Below are positions 56,412-64,000 of a stretch of 64,000 nt of DNA, piece after piece (within the stretch, counting starts at the first letter, position 1; the number at the start of each line of letters is the position of its first letter). The notes under the pieces are model-generated. The model worked only from the letters and a program-made list of their open reading frames with translations, ran no database searches and was not told the DNA's origin. The stretch comes from JACMLD01 sp038207265. Lineage in GTDB: Bacteria; Bacteroidota; Bacteroidia; Chitinophagales; Chitinophagaceae. The stretch covers positions 48,156 through 112,155 of the forward strand of contig JBBQZZ010000015.1 of assembly GCA_038207265.1 (NCBI GenBank). Reading direction: 5' to 3'. The translations under genes and the position numbers were made by a program.

Positions 56412-56888
56412 ATGAAATCGATTATTTTAATGCTATCTGTTTGTGTAGCCAGCGGTATATTGTTTACAAACATTTATACTTCACTGGTAGATGCTAAGTC
56501 ATGGGGAAGCAACGTTCCCCATTCCATTGAAGCGGCAAGGGAATATTTCAAGGTTGTTAACCCGGGAAATTTCTTCCGCGTTATTTCACCACTTAACCAG
56601 CTGCTGGGTATATTGGCCTTGATTCTATGCTGGAAAATTGCGCCATCGGCCAGGTTGTGGTTAGGTCTTGCGTTTGCATTGTATGTACTGGGAGATGCAT
56701 TCACGTTTGCTTATTTCTATCCGCGCAACGAAATCATCTTTAAGACCGCCCAGCTTACTGATGTTGATCTGTTAACGAAAACAGTAAGGGATTGGCAAAA
56801 CATGAACTGGCTGAGATCATTGCTGGTGTTAGCTGGTCTTTGTTGTTCTTTGGTGGCACTGCAAAAAATATTTTTTGGCATCCATTAA
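56412..56888 (+). CDS. DUF1772/anthrone-oxygenase-like membrane protein
   Basis: 158 residues, four membrane spans. ATG 56412 gives a clean N-terminal span (MKSIILMLSVCVASGILFTN); the longer frame from 56355 overlaps the regulator and adds nonhydrophobic residues. NIYTSLVDAKSW and the overall pattern (GNFFRVISPLNQLLG, WLGLAFALYVLGDAF, WQNMNWLRSLL) fit DUF1772 (anthrone oxygenase family). Function unknown. It starts 46 bp after the AraC regulator and is probably controlled by it. Confidence 0.75.
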   Translation: MKSIILMLSVCVASGILFTNIYTSLVDAKSWGSNVPHSIEAAREYFKVVNPGNFFRVISPLNQLLGILALILCWKIAPSARLWLGLAFALYVLGDAFTFAYFYPRNEIIFKTAQLTDVDLLTKTVRDWQNMNWLRSLLVLAGLCCSLVALQKIFFGIH

Positions 56889-57475
56889 AGCCTGGGCATT
56901 TTGAAAGATTTAAGGTACTGAAATGGTTTAAGACCTATGGTTTAAGATTCTTTGTATGAATTGATTTAAATATCATTTGTTCCCAAAAAATCCAACCTAT
57001 TTATACTGACCGTTGCTTTACCAGGAACTGCTTTTAAAACCTGTTGTTTCTAAAACTCAATACCCCGATCTAGCCATTAAATTAAAGGTTTTTGCAAAAC
57101 TGCATCTCACACGCTAAACCATACAGCTCAAATTTTAGTATACCAGCTTCAGTTTTCTATGGCATCATCGTTGCGTCGCAATCACTTCACCGGTATATCA
57201 ATTATCTGCAGTTGAGTTACCGGTTTATGTTCCGCTGCAAATAACTGCGATCAGTAAACGCTGTATAAATTTTTGTAAGCGGCAACGGTATTTAAGGGTT
57301 TGTACGGTTGATTAAATATCCATCCTCGCCATTCATTAATTTAACTGCCCCCTGGCTTTATTCTGCGTAAAGACATTTAACATAGAAATGGCAGCGCTTT
57401 CCTCCCCCGCACATCGTTAATACAACGAGGCGCATGCAGTGTAAACCTTTACATTCATACATAAAGTGCTGTTAC
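56889..57475. other. Intergenic region without recognisable gene
   Basis: About 590 bp between the DUF1772-like gene and the recombinase. I see no convincing ORF, tRNA or terminator in it. It precedes a possible mobile region, so it may hold one end of that region, but no target-site repeat was recognised. Confidence 0.5.
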
Positions 57476-58702
57476 ATGAAACAAGTTTCGCTGAAACCAT
57501 TGCTACACCGCGACGAGGAAAGGATTTCCATCCATTTTGAATTTGATAAAACCTTGCAAACCCTTTTGTATAAAAAGGCCCATGCAAAATGGAGCAAAAC
57601 CCATCAGTGCTGGTACGTAACGCTGAATAAAGAAAATTATGAACGATTAACGCAATTATTAAAAGGCAAAGCAATAATTGAAAATGGGGAGTTGCGCAAA
57701 TACCTGCAGATGAAGAAAAAAACCAGCGCTTCAAAACCGGGAAACAAACCCGTTGATGAGCCCCCGCTGCAGATGCACACAAACACAGGGCCGGTATTCA
57801 AACCGGCAGTCAGCACTCACGGTACCGTTCATAACGTTAACAAACATGTGCTAGCTGTTATGAAGCAGTCATTGGTGTTAAAAGCCTACAGTTCTTCCAC
57901 CATAAAAACCTATTTAAATGAAATGAGTATGTTTCTCAAGGCCATTCGTCATGAACCGGCAGATCTTTTTACGATCAAAAGAATTAAGGATTACCTGCAA
58001 TATTGTTCTGAAAAGCTGAAACTGAGCGAAAATACATTGCACAGTCGCATGAATGCGCTCAAATTCTATTATGAACAGGTATTGAACAAAGAGAAATTTT
58101 TTTTTGAAATTCCGCGACCGAAGAAACAAATGATATTGCCGAAACTATTAAATGAAACGGAATTAAGAAGGCTATTCAATGCATTGACCAATAAGAAACA
58201 CAAAGCCATGTTGTTTACAGCTTACAGTGCGGGCTTACGCGTAAGTGAAATTGTAAATCTGAAAATAGCCGATATCGACAGCAAGCGGATGCAGATTTTT
58301 ATCAGTCGCGCCAAAGGAAAAAAAGATCGGTATGTGAACCTGAGCCCGGTATTACTGGATATATTAAGAATGTATTTAACCGGTTATAAACCGAAGCCGA
58401 AGGTATATTTATTTGAATCCGATCAAACGGGAGAAGCTTTTCCCATCCGTACGGTGCAGCAGGTATTTTCAGGAGCGAAGGAAAAGGCGGGGATTAGTAA
58501 AGCGGTGGGGATACATAGTCTGCGGCACAGTTTTGCAACGCATTTGCTGGACAAGGGAACAGACATAAAATACATCAAAGACATCCTGGGTCACTTCAAT
58601 ATCCGAACTACGGAGCGGTACCTTCATGTTAGTAAGCGGCAGCTGGTGAATATCATAAGTCCGTTTGATGATTTATGGAAGAAGGAGGAGATAGACTGGT
58701 AG
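57476..58702 (+). CDS. Tyrosine-type site-specific recombinase/integrase
   Basis: 408 residues from ATG 57476 (frame open to ATG 57434). An extra N-terminal domain of about 90 residues (SIHFEFDKTLQTLLYKKAHA), a SAM-like core-binding domain (LKAYSSSTIKTYLNEMSMFL) and the catalytic domain. Catalytic set intact: Arg255 (AGLRVSEIVNL), His347 and Arg350 (HSLRHSFATHLL), His373 (LGHFNIRTTERY), nucleophile Tyr382. XerC/D-like; the N-terminal extension is of a type common in Bacteroidota integrases. It could serve the cassette-like region downstream. Confidence 0.92.
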   Translation: MKQVSLKPLLHRDEERISIHFEFDKTLQTLLYKKAHAKWSKTHQCWYVTLNKENYERLTQLLKGKAIIENGELRKYLQMKKKTSASKPGNKPVDEPPLQMHTNTGPVFKPAVSTHGTVHNVNKHVLAVMKQSLVLKAYSSSTIKTYLNEMSMFLKAIRHEPADLFTIKRIKDYLQYCSEKLKLSENTLHSRMNALKFYYEQVLNKEKFFFEIPRPKKQMILPKLLNETELRRLFNALTNKKHKAMLFTAYSAGLRVSEIVNLKIADIDSKRMQIFISRAKGKKDRYVNLSPVLLDILRMYLTGYKPKPKVYLFESDQTGEAFPIRTVQQVFSGAKEKAGISKAVGIHSLRHSFATHLLDKGTDIKYIKDILGHFNIRTTERYLHVSKRQLVNIISPFDDLWKKEEIDW

Positions 58703-58730
58703 ATGGATTGTCCTAACGACAATACAAAAA

Positions 58731-58784
58731 GCGCAAGATTAAATTATTGATTTTCAATAATGGTATTTCTTGCATCATTGCGCC
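58731..58784. other. Nested hairpin directly after the recombinase gene
   Basis: ATTATTGA-TTT-TCAATAAT (58743-58761) is a perfect eight-pair hairpin, enclosed by GCAAGA/TCTTGC (58733-58738, 58768-58773) and alternatively by GCGCAA/TTGCGC (58731-58736, 58779-58784). No T-run follows on either strand, so it resembles a structured recombination site more than a terminator. Confidence 0.55.
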
Positions 58785-58803
58785 TTATAGCATAAATTAG
58801 CGT

Positions 58804-59392
58804 GTTACCGGCAATTTTAAAATGACATTCTTCATAATTTTAGCAGTCTCGACAATTATCTTTTATGTGGCTCGACACCTCTTAAAAAGTGCTGACAGGC
58901 AGACAAATTCTGTTATTAATAAAAGAGAAAATATTACCCAAGACGAAATACCTTGCAAGTTGACGCCAAAACAATTTTCAGAAAAATATAGAAATGGCCA
59001 AGGGCAAGTTAAAGGAGGGACACTTTGTTTTTGGGGACACTGGTTCGGCAGACCTTACGACAATTTTCACCAAATTACAAATTCAGATTTTGATATAGAA
59101 CACAACATATTGACAATTCAATTTTCTGAGCAAGAAACTTTGAGAATAAACAATCCAACTGACATTGAGGAATATAGAAACAGGTTTCAAATTAACAAAG
59201 CAGACAAAGTTTATTGGCAATGGTATTATTATGGCAAGACACAAGAAAGCGAAAACTTACTATACTATAACATAATAAAAAGTGGTGACAATATAAATGG
59301 TGAGACCAATACAAATTGGAATAAAGTTGACTGGAGTGACCTGACATTGAATAAGCCAGCAGTTTTGTTTACGTAAAAAAACTGCCGGTAAC
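58804..59392. mobile_element. Single-gene unit bounded by 15-bp inverted repeats
   Basis: GTTACCGGCAATTTT (58804-58818) and AAAACTGCCGGTAAC (59378-59392) are inverted copies with one mismatch. The 58822-59376 gene fits exactly between them: left arm 3 bp before its ATG, right arm 1 bp after its stop. No transposase is encoded. It may be a cassette moved by the neighbouring recombinase, or a MITE-like unit. Confidence 0.5.
58822..59376 (+). CDS. Hypothetical membrane-anchored protein
   Basis: 184 residues. An N-terminal membrane span (MTFFIILAVSTIIFYVARHL) without a cleavage site, then a polar domain with KLTPKQFSEKYRNGQGQVKG, CFWGHWFGRPYDNFHQI, RINNPTDIEEYRNRFQ and WQWYYYGKTQ. No family recognised. 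The conserved-looking WGHWFGRPYDN suggests a folded domain. It is A+T-rich compared with the genes before it and is flanked by inverted repeats. Confidence 0.75.
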   Translation: MTFFIILAVSTIIFYVARHLLKSADRQTNSVINKRENITQDEIPCKLTPKQFSEKYRNGQGQVKGGTLCFWGHWFGRPYDNFHQITNSDFDIEHNILTIQFSEQETLRINNPTDIEEYRNRFQINKADKVYWQWYYYGKTQESENLLYYNIIKSGDNINGETNTNWNKVDWSDLTLNKPAVLFT

Positions 59393-59456
59393 ATGGGGTT
59401 TTGCAATATTGGGGCTTGACGTTGTTATCTTCATCATTAGCAACATGGCAGCAGTT

Positions 59457-59588
59457 GTTCGGGCAGGACAAACATCGGTGGGCTTTTAGTCGTTATCTTG
59501 TACATTTGTTTTTCAATCGGCAGCGGTTCCGGGCTTGACGTTTTTCAAATCCCCCAACATCGCAAAGCCCTGTACGTTGTACGTCACC
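59457..59588. repeat. Left copy of repeat R2
   Basis: About 130 bp that reappears imperfectly at 63783-63912: matching blocks include TCGGGCAG, GTTATCTT, GGTxCCGGGCT, TGACG, CAAxGCCCTGTxCGTTGT and CGTCA. A partial third copy may lie at 59410-59440 (GGGGCTTGACGTTGTTATC). The 59377-59901 interval has no gene. Confidence 0.65.
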
Positions 59589-59638
59589 CTATTGAAAATC
59601 CTACAAACATTTAAGCATCCATGACTTTGCCGACACGA

Positions 59639-59732
59639 CCCAACGCACCAAGTCAGGCACATTTGCAAGGCACACAAAGCCGACACACAGTAGCCAACCT
59701 TGCAAAAGAGCCTGCCTTGTGCCAACGCACAG
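59639..59732. repeat. Left copy of 94-bp direct repeat R1
   Basis: Almost identical to 63555-63648 (one inserted base, CAACGC versus CAACGCC, and a few substitutions such as CAGTAGCC versus CAAAAGCC). Within R1, CAGGCACATTTGCAAGG and CCTTGCAAAAGAGCCTG form an imperfect 17-bp stem around a loop of about 27 nt. Confidence 0.9.
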
Positions 59733-59901
59733 CCCACCCACCCCAGCGGACGGAATTCTTATCGGCTTCAACTAAATACATCAACAAATAACTTTACTGA
59801 ACAGCCAAGCCCACCCACCACCCAACTGGCGGACAAAGCAACACTTCACACGACAATAAATGCTTAAATTGCCGATTATCAAAATTGACTGTAAATAATA
59901 G

Positions 59902-62900
59902 ATGAGATTAATAACGCAAGCACCAAAACGGACACTTAATAAAGCCTTCTTAAAGCAACGACCTTTAAGAAGCGAAATGGATTTATTCAAAACAGAACTC
60001 ACTACACTTTTAGGACGAATAGACACTAACGAATCAGAGGAGTTTCATAAAAACCTCGTAAGCGACTTTCTCAAAAAAGCAATTTATCAGGACAACAATT
60101 TTATAAATACTAAGGGAAGACAAGACCTTGTAATACACAATGGGAAAGACAACAAAACCCAAGTTGGTGTCATCATTGAAGCAAAGAGACCAAATAAAGG
60201 CGAATGGTTCACAGCGGACAAACCAAACAGCAAAGCAATACATGAACTTGTTCTTTATTACCTACGAGAACGAATTGAGTGCAATAACATTGACATTAAA
60301 TATTTAGTTGCGACAAACATCAACGAATGGTTCATAATTGAATCCAAGTATTTTGAAAACCTTTTTTACAAAAACAAAACATTCGTAAAAAATTATGAAG
60401 AATGGAGAGACGGAAAAAAAGTAACCAAAGACACAGGTTTATTTTATAATGAAATTGCCAAGCCGTTTATTGACAAGTTAGATGAAGAAATCCCCTGCAC
60501 TTATTTCAATATCCAGAATTATGTAAAAATTCTTAATAACGAAGACAAAGAGGATGATAAAAATCTTATTGCCCTTCTTAAAATACTTTCACCTCAACAT
60601 TTATTAAAAGTTCCATTCGCAAATGACAGCAACGAATTGGACGATAAATTTTACAAGGAACTACTGCATATCATTGGACTTGAAGAAGCAAAAGAAAATG
60701 GTAAAAATATAATTCGCAGAAAAGTAGAAAACAAAAATCCAGCATCTCTTTTAGAAATGGCTGTCAAAAAGCTACGAACAAAAGGAGTACATAAAATTGC
60801 AGACATAAAAGCATTTGGTGAAACATCAGATGAACAGTATTTCAATATTGCACTTGAACTCTGCATTACATGGATAAACAGAATTTTATTTTTAAAGTTA
60901 TTGGAAGGTCAATTAATCAGCTATCATAAAGGCGACAGGTCATATCGGTTTTTAAATTCAGCACTAATCCATGATTTTGACGAGTTATTTAAATTGTTTC
61001 ATAATGTTTTAGCCGTTAATATCAGCAGTAGAGAAGAAGAAATAAAATTAAAATACAAGCTTGTTCCTTATTTAAATAGTTCACTTTTTGAAATCAGTGA
61101 ATTGGAAGACTTGACAATTTGCATTGACTCTTTAGACAATTCAGAAACACTTGATTTTAACAACACAAGTATTTTAAAAGAACAAAAAAAGAAAAACGAC
61201 AAACTCAAAACGCTTGACTATTTATTTCTCTTTTTAGATTCATACGATTTTGCCAGCGAAGGTTCTGAAAACATACAAGAAGACAATAAGCCACTAATTA
61301 ATGCTTCAGTATTAGGGAAAGTATTTGAAAAAATTAATGGTTACAAAGACGGCTCAATTTACACACCAGGCTTTATTACAATGTACATGTGTCGTCAGTC
61401 TATCCGTTTGACAGTTGTACAAAAGTTTAACGAAGCAAAAAATTGGAACATTAAAACCTTTGAAGAAATCTACAATAAGATAGATGATACAAACGAAGCA
61501 AATAAAATCATCAATGATATTAAAATTTGCGACCCTGCTGTAGGTTCAGGACACTTTTTGGTTTCGGCTCTTAATGAAGTTATAGCAATTAAAAGTGAAT
61601 TGAAAATACTATCAGACACAAAAGGAAAAAGGCTAAAAGAATATACCGTGGAAGTAGAAAATGACGAACTGTATGTTACAGATGAAGAAGGCGAAATATT
61701 TGATTACAAACCTCAAAACAAGGAAAGCCAGCGTATTCAGGAAACATTATTTTTAGAAAAGCAAACAATCATTGAGAATTGCTTATTCGGCGTTGACATA
61801 AATCCTAATTCAGTAAAAATTTGCAGGCTACGCTTGTGGATTGAACTTTTAAAAAATGCTTACTACAAAGAAGATAGCAATTACACAGAACTTGAAACGC
61901 TGCCTAATATTGACATCAACATTAAATGTGGCAATAGTTTATTAAGTAGGTTTTCCTTAGATGCAGATTTAAGCAAAGCCCTAAAGAGTATCAAATACAA
62001 TATTGAATCTTATCGTGGTTTTGTTGCAGACTATAAAAATGAAAAAAACCGAGATGTAAAAAAAGGATTGCAAAAAATCATAGACAGTATCAAGAGCGAT
62101 TTTAGAACTGAAATAAGTAAGAATGACCCTAAACAAGTAAAATTAAAAAATCTAAGCGGCGACCTTTACAACCTTCTTAATCAGGGCAAACTATTTGAGT
62201 TGGACAGTAAACAGAAAAAAACTCAAATGGAAAAGCAGCAAAAACTGGAAGCAGACATAACAAAACTTTCAAAAGAAATAGATGAAATAAAAACAAACGC
62301 CATCTACAAAACAGCATTTGAATGGAGATTTGAATTTCCAGAAGTCTTAAATAACACAGGAGACTTTGAAGGTTTCGATTTGCTTATAGGAAATCCGCCA
62401 TACATAAGTGCAATGGATTTAAAAAAGTCATTGCCTGAACTTACTTACAGGCAAATGAAATCCGACTATCAAACGGCAAAAGGAACTGTTGATTTATTTA
62501 TCTACTTTTTTGAACGAGGGCTTAATCTCATTAAAAAGGGTTCGCCACTTTCTTACATAACACCAAACAGATACTTATCAGCCAGCTATGGGGAAGCATT
62601 ACGAGAGTTTTTATTTAACCAGTCGCAGATAATTGAAATTGTTGATTACTCTCATGTTAGAGTTTTTAAAGAAGCCAGCACCTATCCAATAGTTACAACT
62701 CTTAGTAAGATAGAAACTGCTGAAAATATCTATGACATCTCAATAGGTAAATACAATGACTCAACCGATACATTAGATTTCAAATCGGTAACTTCAGAAA
62801 AATTAAATTTTCTTGAAGGCTACATTTGGGGTTATCTGCTAAACGAAAAAATTGGCATTACAGAAAAAATAATTAATCAATCAGTTTCAATAACTGAGTG

Positions 62901-63552
62901 TGCAAAAATAAATGCTACTTCTACTGCTTCCGAAGCTGACGATTATCATAAACTCATAAATGAAAAGGCTGGTTACAAACTTATCAATACTGGTACGATT
63001 GACAGATACGAAAGTCTTTGGGGTAAAAATGAACTAACCGACAAAGGGGCAAAATATTTGAACCCTTATCTTGCGAAAAATACTGGCGAAATAAGTGAGA
63101 ATAGAAATAATCTTTACAGTTCGCCTAAAATCATTCTTGCGAAAATTGCAATAAGAACGGAAGCGTTTTTAGATTCAATTGGAGAATACGCATCAATTAA
63201 TACAAACTGCTTTCATTCCTTTAGTTCAGATTTTGATGCTAAGTATATTCTTGCATGGCTTAACAGCAAACTTTTTCAATTTACTTTTGACTGCTTTTTT
63301 GAAGGCTTAAAAATGCAAGGTGGATATTTACTTTATAGTGCCCCTAATGTATCGAAAATGTACATCAAGGAACTTAACAATAAGCAACAACAACCATTCA
63401 TATCATTGGTGGACAAAATTTTAGCGGCAAAGAAAAACCAAAGTGAAACAGATGCAATTGAAAAAGAACTTGACGAACTATTTTATAATTTGTTTGACCT
63501 TTCCAAGCAAGAACGTTTAACTATTGAAACCAGTTTGGCTAAGACTAAGTAA
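59902..63552 (+). CDS. Type IIG restriction-modification enzyme (Eco57I-like methylase fusion)
   Basis: 1216 residues, one polypeptide carrying nuclease, N6-adenine methyltransferase and target recognition. Seen: N-terminal TLNKAFLKQR (part of the family start, so ATG 59902 is kept), a PD-(D/E)xK nuclease core with Asp75 and Glu93-x-Lys95 (QDLVIHN, VGVIIEAKRPNK), methylase motif I at 544 (CDPAVGSGHFL), motif IV N831PPY (LLIGNPPYISAM), a coiled coil near 770-800, and a C-terminal TaqI-like specificity domain (about 1030-1190, SPKIILAKIAIR, NTNCFHSF). Markedly A+T-rich relative to the window and flanked on both sides by repeats R1 and R2, so probably acquired. Recognition site unknown. Confidence 0.9.
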   Translation: MRLITQAPKRTLNKAFLKQRPLRSEMDLFKTELTTLLGRIDTNESEEFHKNLVSDFLKKAIYQDNNFINTKGRQDLVIHNGKDNKTQVGVIIEAKRPNKGEWFTADKPNSKAIHELVLYYLRERIECNNIDIKYLVATNINEWFIIESKYFENLFYKNKTFVKNYEEWRDGKKVTKDTGLFYNEIAKPFIDKLDEEIPCTYFNIQNYVKILNNEDKEDDKNLIALLKILSPQHLLKVPFANDSNELDDKFYKELLHIIGLEEAKENGKNIIRRKVENKNPASLLEMAVKKLRTKGVHKIADIKAFGETSDEQYFNIALELCITWINRILFLKLLEGQLISYHKGDRSYRFLNSALIHDFDELFKLFHNVLAVNISSREEEIKLKYKLVPYLNSSLFEISELEDLTICIDSLDNSETLDFNNTSILKEQKKKNDKLKTLDYLFLFLDSYDFASEGSENIQEDNKPLINASVLGKVFEKINGYKDGSIYTPGFITMYMCRQSIRLTVVQKFNEAKNWNIKTFEEIYNKIDDTNEANKIINDIKICDPAVGSGHFLVSALNEVIAIKSELKILSDTKGKRLKEYTVEVENDELYVTDEEGEIFDYKPQNKESQRIQETLFLEKQTIIENCLFGVDINPNSVKICRLRLWIELLKNAYYKEDSNYTELETLPNIDINIKCGNSLLSRFSLDADLSKALKSIKYNIESYRGFVADYKNEKNRDVKKGLQKIIDSIKSDFRTEISKNDPKQVKLKNLSGDLYNLLNQGKLFELDSKQKKTQMEKQQKLEADITKLSKEIDEIKTNAIYKTAFEWRFEFPEVLNNTGDFEGFDLLIGNPPYISAMDLKKSLPELTYRQMKSDYQTAKGTVDLFIYFFERGLNLIKKGSPLSYITPNRYLSASYGEALREFLFNQSQIIEIVDYSHVRVFKEASTYPIVTTLSKIETAENIYDISIGKYNDSTDTLDFKSVTSEKLNFLEGYIWGYLLNEKIGITEKIINQSVSITECAKINATSTASEADDYHKLINEKAGYKLINTGTIDRYESLWGKNELTDKGAKYLNPYLAKNTGEISENRNNLYSSPKIILAKIAIRTEAFLDSIGEYASINTNCFHSFSSDFDAKYILAWLNSKLFQFTFDCFFEGLKMQGGYLLYSAPNVSKMYIKELNNKQQQPFISLVDKILAAKKNQSETDAIEKELDELFYNLFDLSKQERLTIETSLAKTK

Positions 63553-63554
63553 TG

Positions 63555-63648
63555 CCAACGCCACCAAGTCAGGCACATTTGCAAGGCACACAAAGCCGAC
63601 ACACAAAAGCCAACCTTGCAAAAGAGCCTGCCTTGTGCCAACGCACAG
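63555..63648. repeat. Right copy of 94-bp direct repeat R1
   Basis: Begins 2 bp after the restriction-modification stop codon. Same sequence and stem-loop as 59639-59732, in the same orientation. Confidence 0.9.
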
Positions 63649-63782
63649 GCAACACTCTACGGGTGGACACAGACCCACATTGTAGATGACCGAGGAGAAG
63701 GGCGAACGTACAACAGGGGGTTTGCCAAAATACGGGCGGACGGAAGTTATCATCAACTTTTTGTTCGCTATTGTGCTTCATA

Positions 63783-63912
63783 TCGGGCAGACGAATATCT
63801 ATTTAGCTTTTGTTTGTTATCTTCATCTTCAGTTTTTTAATCATCATCGGTACCGGGCTGACGGAATACTAATTCCCGTACTTCGGCAAGCCCTGTCCGT
63901 TGTGCGTCATGC
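63783..63912. repeat. Right copy of repeat R2
   Basis: Imperfect direct copy of 59457-59588. Short open frames across 63517-63840 on both strands only translate R1 and R2; from 63649 to the window end I find no supportable gene. Confidence 0.65.
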
Positions 63913-64000
63913 TTTTGACCATATTTCTAACTTGAAACGTTGTGGCTTTGAACGCAAAGAAAAAAACATAATAATTGACGGCAGTTTGAATGAAAAGATA

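Noticed and set aside
59902..63552. BREX PglX methyltransferase
   Set aside because: It carries an N-terminal PD-(D/E)xK nuclease and a TaqI-like specificity domain, and no other BREX gene is present.
57476..64000. Chromosomal integron with gene cassettes
   Set aside because: The recombinase is a general XerC/D-like integrase and I could not find convincing attC core motifs; kept only as a cassette-like hypothesis.
63649..64000. Gene start at the right window edge (ATG 63990)
   Set aside because: Only a few codons remain; not supportable.

Overview
The window looks like chromosome of a member of the Bacteroidota, most plausibly Chitinophagales/Chitinophagaceae. This is inferred from type IX secretion (T9SS) C-terminal domains of types A and B, a TonB receptor paired with a DUF4249 lipoprotein, PorT-like barrels, BlaI/M56 regulators, HisKA_3 histidine kinases and many secreted glycoside hydrolases. 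No rRNA or tRNA gene was recognised.

Layout. 1-8.5 kb: a cut-off DUF885 protein, an LLM-class flavin oxidoreductase, a BlaI/M56 sensor-repressor operon with two operator palindromes, and a three-gene minus-strand cluster (T9SS protein, ZU5-like lipoprotein, beta-barrel). 8.7-11.4 kb: a TPR histidine kinase and its NarL-type response regulator. 11.4-18.4 kb: GMC oxidoreductase, glucosamine-6-phosphate deaminase, GH127, a serine hydrolase and an SDR dehydrogenase. 18.6-28.1 kb: six co-directional genes that look like a glucuronoxylan-degradation operon (GH115, SASA acetylesterase, CE4, CE15, GH10, alditol/xylitol oxidase) with no SusC/SusD or dedicated regulator beside it. 28.1-33.6 kb: FKBP lipoprotein, M19 dipeptidase, a nested 308-bp tandem repeat full of hairpins, GH29, an SGNH esterase, and a small HisKA_3-like protein that lacks the phospho-acceptor histidine.

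33.6-39.8 kb: a minus-strand cluster of two DUF4331 paralogues (only one with a T9SS tail), a TPR protein and a HupE/UreJ-like membrane protein. 40-45.2 kb: a DUF5009-type acyltransferase and two divergent GH51 arabinofuranosidases separated by short repeats. 45.4-49.3 kb: a small lipoprotein, a 47-bp tandem repeat, and a FAD/Fe-S glycolate/lactate-type dehydrogenase carrying an in-frame palindromic insertion. 49.4-56.9 kb: a T9SS type B protein, DUF1801, TonB receptor plus DUF4249, an AraC regulator and a DUF1772-like membrane protein.

57-64 kb looks like an acquired, cassette-like region: a tyrosine recombinase, a strong hairpin, an unknown gene bounded by 15-bp inverted repeats, and an A+T-rich type IIG restriction-modification gene bracketed on both sides by the same two repeats. 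This region, the DUF4331 cluster and the altered HisKA_3 protein are the most interesting parts of the window.

The glycan genes together suggest growth on plant hemicellulose: xylan backbone (GH10), glucuronic acid removal (GH115, CE15), acetyl removal (SASA, CE4, SGNH), arabinose release (GH51, GH127) and fucose release (GH29). Start codons were re-chosen where the longest ORF began at TTG/GTG without support.
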